A DNA stretch of 52,065 nucleotides from an uncultured Prevotella sp. (GTDB taxonomy: Bacteria > Bacteroidota > Bacteroidia > Bacteroidales > Bacteroidaceae), in contig CALCVP010000040.1 in assembly GCA_937907705.1 (NCBI GenBank), positions 1 through 52,065 of the forward strand. Reading direction: 5' to 3'. Positions 1 to 6,433 of the stretch are shown here, one piece after another (position 1 is the stretch's first letter; the number at the start of each line of letters is the position of its first letter). Both the position numbers and the translations under genes were made by a program. Below the pieces are notes generated by a model. The model was not told the DNA's origin and did not search any database. It saw only the letters and a program-made list of their open reading frames with translations.

Positions 1-146
1 TCTAATTCGTAACCTCTTTTTCTAATGAAACGAAAATATGTTTCATTTTCAATCACTTACATAAAATAGCTTGTTTTGTACTCGAAAGTAGTGTTTTTAC
101 CATTTAAAAGCACTGTTTTTGATTTGCAGAAACGGTGGTTTTGCTT

Positions 147-186
147 CATAAAGCAGTGCTTTATTTTTGTAAAGCACTGCTTTATG
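147..186. repeat. 17-bp perfect inverted repeat of AAAGCAGTGC type
   Basis: Arms 147-163 and 170-186 are exact reverse complements around a 6-nt loop (TTTTTG). Each arm is itself nearly palindromic (AAAGCAGTGCTTT). Similar modules occur at 108-116 in this gap and in the gaps near 10.3 kb and 51.7 kb, so this looks like one member of a dispersed family rather than only a terminator. Confidence 0.75.
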
Positions 187-497
187 CTTGTAAAAAGATG
201 CACACTGTATATAAATATGCTAATAAGTAGCTGTATAACATGTATTTATATTTGCACACAAAAACTATGGCTATTTCGCTCCAATCATCATCTTGCGCAG
301 AGCGAAGGCGGTTTTGGCGCATTAAAAGCTGTATTTTTGTAATTAAATAAGAAAGTGTGCAATTTCTGAATATTAAAAAAACTACAGCTGCAACTGCCAT
401 AAAAATATATGGTTGTATGGCACCGAATGGCTGAGCAGATACATTTTGTATGGAGCGAAGAAAGGCCAAAACAAATAATGATGCAGCAGAATAACGA

Positions 498-555
498 AAA
501 AGCCCTAACTGTTGTACAAAACGTATGCGTTACAGATACAACAGTTAAGGCTTTT
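498..555 (-). terminator. Rho-independent terminator of the gltD-like gene
   Basis: Arms 498-516 and 537-555 pair over 19 bp with a single mismatch around a 20-nt loop. On the minus strand the stem ends in GGGCTTTTT, giving a U-run. The structure begins 27 bp past the stop codon at 582. Confidence 0.75.
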
Positions 556-581
556 AATGTGCAAGTATTTTTGGTAGGCAA

Positions 582-1940
582 TTATTGCTTGTTTTGCTCT
601 TCAATAAAGGTGGCAGGCTGGTTGATAGTGTCTATCAGCTTGATGGCGTCTACATATTTGGCTATGCCTTCAGCCACTTGTTTTGCATCGCGCATGGCCA
701 TGACAACAGTGGATGGGCGGTTTACTACATCGCCGCCTGCAAAGACTCCTTTGCGACTGGTCATGCCGTAAGGCGTTTCGCGTGTCAATACATAACCACG
801 CTCATCCACATCAATGCCAGTAGTGGTAGATACCACACGGCTGGCTGGCACAGAACCTACTGCAAAGAGCACCTTGTCGGCCTTTTCTGTGCGACGCTCA
901 CCGTTGCATTCGATTACGACGCCGCTTACTTCGCCATTGTAGTCAAGTATTTCTACAATATTTGACTTCCAGTTAAACTTCACGCCTTCTTCTACAGCCT
1001 CTTCGTATTCAGACTTCAGGGCACTCATCTCATTGATGGTACGTCGATACACAATCTCTACATTCTTGGCACCCATACGGATGGCAGTGCGGGCAGCATC
1101 CATAGCGGTATTGCCACAACCCAAAACAAACACACGGTCGCCTTTCTGTACGGGCACGTCTTCACGTGCTATGCTGCCTTCATTGTACAAGCTGACCTTG
1201 CGCAAGAAATATATGGCTTGTCGCACACCGCGGAGATTGCGGCCGGGAATGTCTGGCTTTTGGGGCTTTACAGTACCTGTTCCCATAAAGATAGCATCAA
1301 AGCCTTGCTCAAACATCTGGTCAATATTAATGTCTGTACCTACTGTTGTGTTGCAATGGAAGATGACGCCCAACTCTTCTATCTTCTTGATTTCTCGTCT
1401 TACTATGTCTTTGGGCAGACGGTATTCAGGAATGCCGAACATCAGAACACCGCCAGGCTCTGGCTCCATCTCAAATATCTCAACGTTGAAACCTGTGCGT
1501 GCCAAATCGCCGGCAATGGTCAAGCCGGCAGGACCTGAACCGATGACAGCCACTTTGCCGCGAGTCTTGGGCTGGAGCTTCTCGCGTATCAAGCCCATAT
1601 CCCCGTCAAAGTCGGCTATAAAGCGCTCCAATTTTCCTATATTTATATTTTGACCTTTCTTGGCAAGCACGCAATGACCTTCACATTGCTTTTCATGAGG
1701 GCACACGCGGCCACAGACAGAAGGCAGGTTGCTCTTTTCATTGATAATGCTCATGGCATTGCCAAGGTTTCCTTTTGACAACTCGTGTATCCAATCGGGT
1801 ATGTCATGGCTGATAGGGCAGCCTTTTTTGCACTGAGGCACCTTGCAGTGAAGGCAACGCTTGGCTTCATTGATGGCCTCAAGCATGGTATAACCCTTGT
1901 TCACTTCATGAAATAATTGTTTCTCTTTTTGATCTTCCAT
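582..1940 (-). CDS. gltD: Glutamate synthase small-subunit-like NAD(P)H oxidoreductase (GltD family)
   Basis: This is a predicted cytoplasmic flavoprotein of 452 aa, normal for the family. The N-terminal Fe-S region has two cysteine clusters (RCLHCKVPQCKKGCP, then CGRVCPHEKQCEGHC). A first dinucleotide fold with GSGPAGL follows (FAD) and then a second with GCGNTAMDAARTA (NAD(P)H). The end shows the family signature GVFAGGDV. In the classical enzyme this subunit passes NAD(P)H electrons to the glutaminase/synthase large subunit. No large subunit lies in the window, so it could be a stand-alone GltA-like or NfnB-like oxidoreductase. I chose the ATG at 1940 because family homology begins there. 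An in-frame ATG at 2003, preceded by AAGGA, would add 21 atypical basic residues. A -7 box lies at 2129-2136 and a terminator at 498-555. Confidence 0.9.
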   Translation of the reverse strand: MEDQKEKQLFHEVNKGYTMLEAINEAKRCLHCKVPQCKKGCPISHDIPDWIHELSKGNLGNAMSIINEKSNLPSVCGRVCPHEKQCEGHCVLAKKGQNINIGKLERFIADFDGDMGLIREKLQPKTRGKVAVIGSGPAGLTIAGDLARTGFNVEIFEMEPEPGGVLMFGIPEYRLPKDIVRREIKKIEELGVIFHCNTTVGTDINIDQMFEQGFDAIFMGTGTVKPQKPDIPGRNLRGVRQAIYFLRKVSLYNEGSIAREDVPVQKGDRVFVLGCGNTAMDAARTAIRMGAKNVEIVYRRTINEMSALKSEYEEAVEEGVKFNWKSNIVEILDYNGEVSGVVIECNGERRTEKADKVLFAVGSVPASRVVSTTTGIDVDERGYVLTRETPYGMTSRKGVFAGGDVVNRPSTVVMAMRDAKQVAEGIAKYVDAIKLIDTINQPATFIEEQNKQ

Positions 1941-2128
1941 TGTCTTTAGTAAAAATAAGTAATGGTTCTTTTTTGATTTCTTGTTTATATATAAGTAACT
2001 CATCCGTCCTTTCTGAAATGAGGAGTGGCCAAAATAGAAAAGTTGAAATGAGTTATCCTAAGTAAGAATAATACAGGCGTAGAGCAATCAGCCGAACTTG
2101 GTATTGCAATATGTCGTATATTTGGGTG

Positions 2129-2136
2129 CAAAGGTA
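2129..2136 (-). promoter_or_regulatory. Bacteroidetes -7 box for the gltD-like gene
   Basis: The minus strand reads TACCTTTG, an exact match to TAnnTTTG, about 190 nt before the chosen start at 1940. I could not place a -33 element with confidence. Confidence 0.6.
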
Positions 2137-2394
2137 CTGTAACTTGGGCGAAGTACAAAATAAAAACAGTTTAAATGCGTAAAACCATAGATAAGTAGGC
2201 GTTCAAAATGAAATAAAGTTATTTTTTGAACATTAATAAATAAGATTATGCTTTATTCTCAGACTGTATGTAGCGGACAAGAAGGTGTATAATGAGTTAC
2301 ACGACTGATTTTTGGCGGTCGTATATGGTAGACGGCAACGCTATTTTTAATAAATGCTTAAATCTTTTGTAAAAGCTTTGTAATGTCATTAAAA

Positions 2395-2402
2395 TACCTT
2401 TG
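2395..2402 (+). promoter_or_regulatory. Bacteroidetes -7 box for the pafA-like gene
   Basis: TACCTTTG lies 36 bp before the ATG at 2439. The upstream in-frame TTG at 2400 falls inside this box, which argues against an earlier translation start. Confidence 0.65.
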
Positions 2403-2438
2403 TCAACACAAAGTTTTATCGAAAGATTACAAGAGAAA

Positions 2439-4088
2439 ATGAATAGGATTATTAGCTTTATTGCCATGGCATCCATTTTAGGGTGTTCCAACATGTGCGC
2501 ACAGAAGATGAATGTGCAGACTGCACCACAACGTCCGAAACTTGTTGTAGGTATAGTGATAGATCAAATGCGTTGGGATTATCTGTACCGCTATCAAAAG
2601 CGTTATACTGACAATGGTTTCAAAAGATTGCTTCGTGAAGGGTTTTCGTGCGAAAACACAGCCTTGCCGTATGTTCCTTCTGTTACAGCCATTGGGCATA
2701 CTTGCATATATACGGGCAGTGTACCTTCCATACATGGGATTGCAGGAAACAATTTCGTAAAGAATGGCAAGAAAGTGTATTGTACAGATGATGATGCAGT
2801 CAAGCCGGTGGGCACAACGAGCCATGCAGCCCTCATGTCACCACGAAACCTGTGGGCAACAACCATTGGCGATGAAATGAAGATAGCCTCAAATGGTAGG
2901 GCCAAAGTAGTGGGCTTGGCACTGAAAGACCGTGCTTCCATTCTTCCTGCCGGGCACAATCCAGACGGTGCATTTTGGTTTGACGACAAAACTGGCAATT
3001 TTGTAACGAGCTCTTACTATATGAATAAGTTACCTAAGTGGGTGGAGAAATTCAACGACAGCAAACAGCCGGCACACTACCTTTCTGGAAAATGGAATAC
3101 ACTTTATCCAAAAGATACATACACTGAGAGCACTGCTGATGACAATGCGTATGAAGACGGCATAAAGAAAGGAGTGAAGCCCACACTGCCTGTTGACCTT
3201 CCTGCTCTTTATAAAAAATATGGTTACAGCATTATCCGGAATACGCCTTTTGGCAATTCGCTTACGTTCGATTTTGCCAAAGTGGCAATAGACGGTGAGC
3301 AGCTTGGTGCTGACGAAGAGACAGACCTTTTGGCTGTCAGTTGCTCAAGTACCGATTATATAGGTCATCAGGTGGGCACACATGCCATAGAAACAGAGGA
3401 TACCTATCTTCGTCTTGACAAGGCTATTGCTGATTTTCTGTCTTATCTTGACAGCAAAGTAGGTAAGGGCAATTATCTCGTTTTCCTCACTGCCGACCAT
3501 GGCGCCATGAACAATGCAGGCTTTCTGCAAGACCGCCGCATACCGGCAGGCTCTTGGGATGCAGATGCCACAGCAGAAAAACTGAATGGAGAGCTTGCCA
3601 AAGAATATCCTAATGTGGGTAATATGGTAAAAACTGTAATGAACTATCAGGTGTTCTTTAACCTTGACGTCATCAAGAAAAACAACCTTGATTATGGGAA
3701 AATAAAGCAAAATACAGTTAATATATTGAAGGAAGACTCTTGTGTACTGTATGCATGCGATATGGAGAAAACGGCAACTGAGAGTATTCCTGAAGAGGTG
3801 AAATATCGCATCATCAATGGATACAACCGTGAGCGTAGCGGTGGCGTTGAAATAGTGTTGAAGCCTAATTATTATGCCCATGGTATGAAAGGAACAGACC
3901 ATGGCGCATGGAATCCTTATGATACGCATATTCCACTTGTATTTATGGGGTGGGGCATCAAGCATGGCGCAACGACAAGGCAGACTTTCATGACAGATAT
4001 AGCGCCTACTGTTGCTGCATTGCTCCATGTGCAGGCTCCAAACGGATGTGTGGGCAAGCCTATCTTTGACAGTGATGACAATCAATAG
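2439..4088 (+). CDS. Secreted PafA-type alkaline phosphatase/phosphodiesterase
   Basis: This 549-aa exported hydrolase of the alkaline phosphatase superfamily is expected to release phosphate from monoesters in the periplasm. An N-terminal signal peptide precedes AQKM; a cysteine in ILGC makes a lipoprotein possible but weak. The metal/nucleophile features are in order: VIDQMRWD (Asp42), the catalytic Thr83 in PSVTAIGHT, the K-x-R pair of ALKDRA typical of PafA phosphate binding, then zinc-ligand motifs STDYIGH, TADHGA and GTDHG. The start at 2439 is chosen because the signal peptide begins there and a -7 box covers the earlier TTG. A perfect 27-bp hairpin follows the gene. The family assignment is strong; whether it prefers mono- or diesters cannot be read from the sequence. 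Confidence 0.9.
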   Translation: MNRIISFIAMASILGCSNMCAQKMNVQTAPQRPKLVVGIVIDQMRWDYLYRYQKRYTDNGFKRLLREGFSCENTALPYVPSVTAIGHTCIYTGSVPSIHGIAGNNFVKNGKKVYCTDDDAVKPVGTTSHAALMSPRNLWATTIGDEMKIASNGRAKVVGLALKDRASILPAGHNPDGAFWFDDKTGNFVTSSYYMNKLPKWVEKFNDSKQPAHYLSGKWNTLYPKDTYTESTADDNAYEDGIKKGVKPTLPVDLPALYKKYGYSIIRNTPFGNSLTFDFAKVAIDGEQLGADEETDLLAVSCSSTDYIGHQVGTHAIETEDTYLRLDKAIADFLSYLDSKVGKGNYLVFLTADHGAMNNAGFLQDRRIPAGSWDADATAEKLNGELAKEYPNVGNMVKTVMNYQVFFNLDVIKKNNLDYGKIKQNTVNILKEDSCVLYACDMEKTATESIPEEVKYRIINGYNRERSGGVEIVLKPNYYAHGMKGTDHGAWNPYDTHIPLVFMGWGIKHGATTRQTFMTDIAPTVAALLHVQAPNGCVGKPIFDSDDNQ

Positions 4089-4156
4089 CTTTCTTGGAAC
4101 AAATCAAAAGAGCGCCTGTATTATATTCAATGCAGTTCTAAGGGAATAGTTTCGTA

Positions 4157-4223
4157 AAGCAGATGTCCGGCATTCGTTTAAATCAGCTATAATATTATTT
4201 AAACGAATGCCGGACATCTGCTT
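4157..4223. terminator. 27-bp perfect inverted repeat between convergent genes
   Basis: Arms 4157-4183 and 4197-4223 are exact reverse complements with a 13-nt AT-rich loop. The structure sits between the end of the phosphatase (4088, +) and the end of the small membrane protein (4227, -), so it can serve both strands. Neither side has a long U-run. Confidence 0.75.
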
Positions 4224-4226
4224 GAT

Positions 4227-4436
4227 TTAATATTTACTCTTGTGCTTTAAACATAAAACATGAACAATGCTTCCCGTTATTACAAGTAGTGCGCAAATAC
4301 CCAAAAAAACATTGGCATTGGTCCAACTTAATATATAACCAATAATCAATAATAGTGAACCAGTGTATACCATTGGCAGTCCAGCCTTTTTAAAATAAGG
4401 CATCAATAGCAAAAAAACAGCTTTAACTTTTTTCAT
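4227..4436 (-). CDS. Small hypothetical two-TM membrane protein
   Basis: I do not recognise a family for this 69-aa protein. It has a basic N-terminus (MKKVKA), a short amphipathic stretch and two predicted transmembrane helices (roughly residues 20-37 and 42-60), and it ends in a basic tail (KHKSKY). It is probably an inner-membrane protein. Support for it being real comes from the ATG start, a minus-strand TATCTTTG box about 100 bp upstream (4533-4540) and the hairpin directly after its stop. It overlaps no other gene. Confidence 0.6.
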   Translation of the reverse strand: MKKVKAVFLLLMPYFKKAGLPMVYTGSLLLIIGYILSWTNANVFLGICALLVITGSIVHVLCLKHKSKY

Positions 4437-4532
4437 ATTTTATGCCGATTGTTTACGGATTAAATAAGTATATGCATACAATTTATTGTCCCTACCTGCT
4501 TGACATTGATAAGATTTCGAATCTCATCTTTG

Positions 4533-4540
4533 CAAAGATA
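4533..4540 (-). promoter_or_regulatory. -7 box for the small membrane protein gene
   Basis: The minus strand reads TATCTTTG, matching TAnnTTTG, about 97 bp before the ATG at 4436. Confidence 0.5.
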
Positions 4541-4860
4541 AGTAGAAAATCAGAGTTGGCAAAATTATCATGCTTTTTTATCGTGGGATAATGCGGGCGA
4601 AGACAACTGAAAATAGTCAGGTTGAAGTATTGTAGCTTGTAGTAACGGTTTGTTGTTTCGTTAAGTTATATGGCATTGAGAAATACTGACGTGTGGAGAA
4701 AGACAAAATGCAGAAGAATGCTTGTCGGTATAGAGAATCAGGCATTTTTTTTGTTGTTCAAACGGCACTAAAAGCTTTAATTATCTTATCATTATGCAAA
4801 TGTAAGTTAAAAATATACACTTTTCCAAGTGTAATAGACCTTATATTAGAATAAAAACAG

Positions 4861-4868
4861 TACTTTTG
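4861..4868 (+). promoter_or_regulatory. -7 box of the rpsF-rpsR-rplI operon
   Basis: TACTTTTG matches TAnnTTTG and lies 44 bp before the rpsF ATG. The rpsF leader has no Shine-Dalgarno, unlike the two genes after it. Confidence 0.65.
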
Positions 4869-4912
4869 CACCGCATTTTTGCAAAATAATATTTAATCAT
4901 TTAATTAGTAGT

Positions 4913-5257
4913 ATGAATCAATACGAAACCGTTTTCATTTTAACTCCCGTTTTGTCTGATGAACAGATGAAGGAAACGGTCGCTAAATTCAAGAATCTGC
5001 TTACTGAAAAAGGTGCGGAAATCGTGAATGAAGAGGCCTGGGGACTCAAGAAGATGGCTTATGCAATTCAGAAGAAATCAACAGGCTTCTATTGCTTGTT
5101 GGAATTCAAGGCAGAGCCTGAAGTTGTTAAAACCCTCGAAATTGGTTACCGCCGCGATGAGAAGGTAATCCGTTTCATGACAGTTAAACTTGACAAGTAT
5201 GCTGCAGAGTATGCTGTTAAGAGAAGAAACAAATACGCTAAAAAAGAGGAGGCTTAA
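4913..5257 (+). CDS. rpsF: 30S ribosomal protein bS6
   Basis: bS6 binds the 16S platform together with bS18. The 114-aa length is in the normal range. The N-terminus MNQYETVFILTPVL and the GLKKMAYAIQKKSTGFY segment are typical of the family, and a basic tail ends in KKEEA. It is the first gene of a three-gene operon, with rpsR starting 3 bp after its stop. Its upstream sequence is AT-rich without a Shine-Dalgarno. Its final codons (GAG GAG GCT) supply the Shine-Dalgarno of rpsR, which may link the translation of the two genes. Confidence 0.97.
   Translation: MNQYETVFILTPVLSDEQMKETVAKFKNLLTEKGAEIVNEEAWGLKKMAYAIQKKSTGFYCLLEFKAEPEVVKTLEIGYRRDEKVIRFMTVKLDKYAAEYAVKRRNKYAKKEEA
5247..5252 (+). promoter_or_regulatory. 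Strong Shine-Dalgarno of rpsR
   Basis: AGGAGG ends 8 nt before the rpsR ATG at 5261 and lies inside the last codons of rpsF. Nearly every other gene in the window lacks such a site, so it is unusual here. Confidence 0.85.
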
Positions 5258-5260
5258 ATC

Positions 5261-5527
5261 ATGGCACAGGAATCAGAAATCAGATATTTGACTCCACCTT
5301 CAGTGGACACAAAGAAAAAGAAGTATTGCCGTTTCAAGAAGAGCGGTATTAAGTATATTGATTACAAGGATCCTGAGTTCTTGAAGAAGTTCTTGAACGA
5401 GCAAGGTAAAATCTTACCTCGTCGTATTACAGGTACATCTCTGAAGTATCAGCGCCGTGTGGCTCAGGCTGTTAAGCGTGCTCGCCAAATTGCATTGCTT
5501 CCTTACGTAACTGACTTGATGAAATAA
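5261..5527 (+). CDS. rpsR: 30S ribosomal protein bS18
   Basis: bS18 forms the platform heterodimer with bS6. It is 88 aa, with the family core KKYCRFKKSGIKYIDYKDPE, the LKKFLNEQGKILPRRITG segment and the QRRVAQAVKRARQIALLPY tail. It starts 3 bp after rpsF and uses a strong AGGAGG site. Structural work on Flavobacterium describes bS18, bS6 and bS21 covering the 16S anti-Shine-Dalgarno in Bacteroidetes, which makes a strong Shine-Dalgarno on rpsR a candidate for autoregulation; that step is inference. Confidence 0.97.
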   Translation: MAQESEIRYLTPPSVDTKKKKYCRFKKSGIKYIDYKDPEFLKKFLNEQGKILPRRITGTSLKYQRRVAQAVKRARQIALLPYVTDLMK

Positions 5528-5529
5528 TA

Positions 5530-5535
5530 AGGAGG
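5530..5535 (+). promoter_or_regulatory. Strong Shine-Dalgarno of rplI
   Basis: AAGGAGGAGA lies in the 15-bp gap after rpsR, with AGGAGG ending 7 nt before the rplI ATG. It is the second canonical site in this operon. Confidence 0.85.
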
Positions 5536-5542
5536 AGACAAA

Positions 5543-6064
5543 ATGGAAATAATACTGAAAGAAGATATTATCGGCTTAGGATTTAAAAATGATATCGTAG
5601 AAGTTAAGGCTGGCTATGGTCGTAACTACTTGATACCAACAGGTAAGGGTGTTATCGCTTCTCCTTCAGCTAAGAAAATCTTGGCAGAGAATTTGAAGCA
5701 ACAGGCTCGTAAGCTTGCAGCTCTTAAGGCTGAGGCTGAGAAGAAGGCTGAGGCTTTGAAGGATGTAGCACTTGTTATTGAGATGAAGGTTAGCTCTAAC
5801 GGTCATACTTATGGCTCTGTTAATGCCGCTACTGTTGCTGCTGAACTTGAGAAGAAGGGCATCAACGTTGATCGCAAAATCATCACTATGCATGAAGCAA
5901 AGAAGGTTGGTGATTATGTAGCTACCGTTCATTTCCACAAAGAAGTGCTCGTTGAAGTACCTGTAAAGGTTGTAGCAGAAAATGCTGCTGTTGAGGCTCC
6001 TAAAGCAGAGGAAGCTCCTGCTAAAGAGGCTCCTAAAGCTGAAGAAGCAGCTGCTGAAGCTTAA
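5543..6064 (+). CDS. rplI: 50S ribosomal protein bL9
   Basis: bL9 binds 23S rRNA near the L1 stalk. The N-terminal RNA-binding domain (MEIILKEDIIGLGFKNDIVEV, with GYGRNYLIP) is followed by the long charged linker helix (about residues 45-75) and the C-terminal domain with FGSV-like YGSVNAA. At 173 aa it is about 25 residues longer than the E. coli protein because of a low-complexity Ala/Glu/Pro/Lys tail from about residue 144. It is the last gene of the operon, followed by a good terminator at 6094-6132. Confidence 0.97.
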   Translation: MEIILKEDIIGLGFKNDIVEVKAGYGRNYLIPTGKGVIASPSAKKILAENLKQQARKLAALKAEAEKKAEALKDVALVIEMKVSSNGHTYGSVNAATVAAELEKKGINVDRKIITMHEAKKVGDYVATVHFHKEVLVEVPVKVVAENAAVEAPKAEEAPAKEAPKAEEAAAEA

Positions 6065-6093
6065 TTTTCGCACTGTAAAGCAGTTTAGATATG

Positions 6094-6132
6094 AGAGTTC
6101 TAATGGTCAGATGACTGTTAGAACTCTTTTTT
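6094..6132 (+). terminator. Terminator of the ribosomal protein operon
   Basis: Perfect 10-bp arms (AGAGTTCTAA at 6094-6103, TTAGAACTCT at 6118-6127) are followed by a T6 run, 30 bp after the rplI stop. Confidence 0.88.
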
Positions 6133-6387
6133 GTTTTGACAAGTAGCCAGTTTTGAGTCATAGAAACTATAAGATGACTATTGAGAATAGCAAATGTAAT
6201 AGAAGGAGTATGGACGAAACAAAGGGCGAAATGGGAACAATAAAATATTTAAAATTTGAGAAACTATCGAGATACGAAAATACAAACGGTTTTCAAACAG
6301 CGTTTGAACGGTATTCAAATGCTATTCAAACAGTCTTCAAATAAAGTTTTCCAAACTTTTATCGGGAGCATAATTGAAGATAAAGAT

Positions 6388-6426
6388 AAAGTCAATGAGC
6401 ATATCCAACACATGCCCATTGACTTT
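6388..6426 (-). terminator. Hairpin after the pectate lyase gene
   Basis: Arms 6388-6402 and 6412-6426 pair over 15 bp with one G/U-type mismatch. It lies just past the stop at 6434 on the minus strand and is followed there by a T-rich stretch. Confidence 0.7.
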
Positions 6427-6433
6427 GTTTTGT

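Larger units (their letters stand above)
1..581. other. Intergenic stretch at the left edge, no convincing gene
   Basis: The stretch is AT-rich, and the short open frames in it lack a recognisable protein or coding character. It holds a perfect inverted repeat (147-186) built from AAAGCACTGC modules and the probable gltD-like terminator (498-555). I see nothing else. Confidence 0.6.
1941..2438. other. Divergent promoter region between gltD-like and pafA-like genes
   Basis: The gap holds a minus-strand -7 box (2129-2136), a plus-strand -7 box (2395-2402) and, at 2193-2232, a degenerate member of the dispersed hairpin family (AAGTAGGCGTTCAAAATGAA, answered by TTTTTTGAACATTA). No gene is visible. 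Confidence 0.6.
4437..4912. other. Divergent gap upstream of the ribosomal protein operon
   Basis: It carries -7 boxes facing both ways (4533-4540 minus, 4861-4868 plus). Nothing else in the 476 bp resembles a gene or a known RNA. Confidence 0.55.
6065..6433. other. Gap between convergent rplI and pectate lyase genes
   Basis: It holds one terminator per gene (6094-6132 and 6388-6426). Between them, around 6285-6345, are short repeats of the kind ACGGTNTTCAAA/GTTTGAA. No gene is evident. Confidence 0.55.

Noticed and set aside
585..1653. Plus-strand frames opposite the gltD-like gene
   Set aside because: They lie fully within a recognised minus-strand gene and resemble no protein.
2400..2438. 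Upstream in-frame TTG start for the PafA-like gene
   Set aside because: The TTG lies inside the TACCTTTG -7 box and would put 13 residues before a normal signal peptide.
2004..2438. Riboswitch or structured leader before the PafA-like or gltD-like gene
   Set aside because: No known conserved core could be recognised by eye; only promoter boxes and a degenerate hairpin repeat are supported.
4864..4886. TTTTGC/GCAAAA hairpin with an ACCG loop before rpsF, resembling an S6:S18 leader motif
   Set aside because: Its left arm overlaps the -7 box, so it would not be transcribed; the similarity is probably chance.
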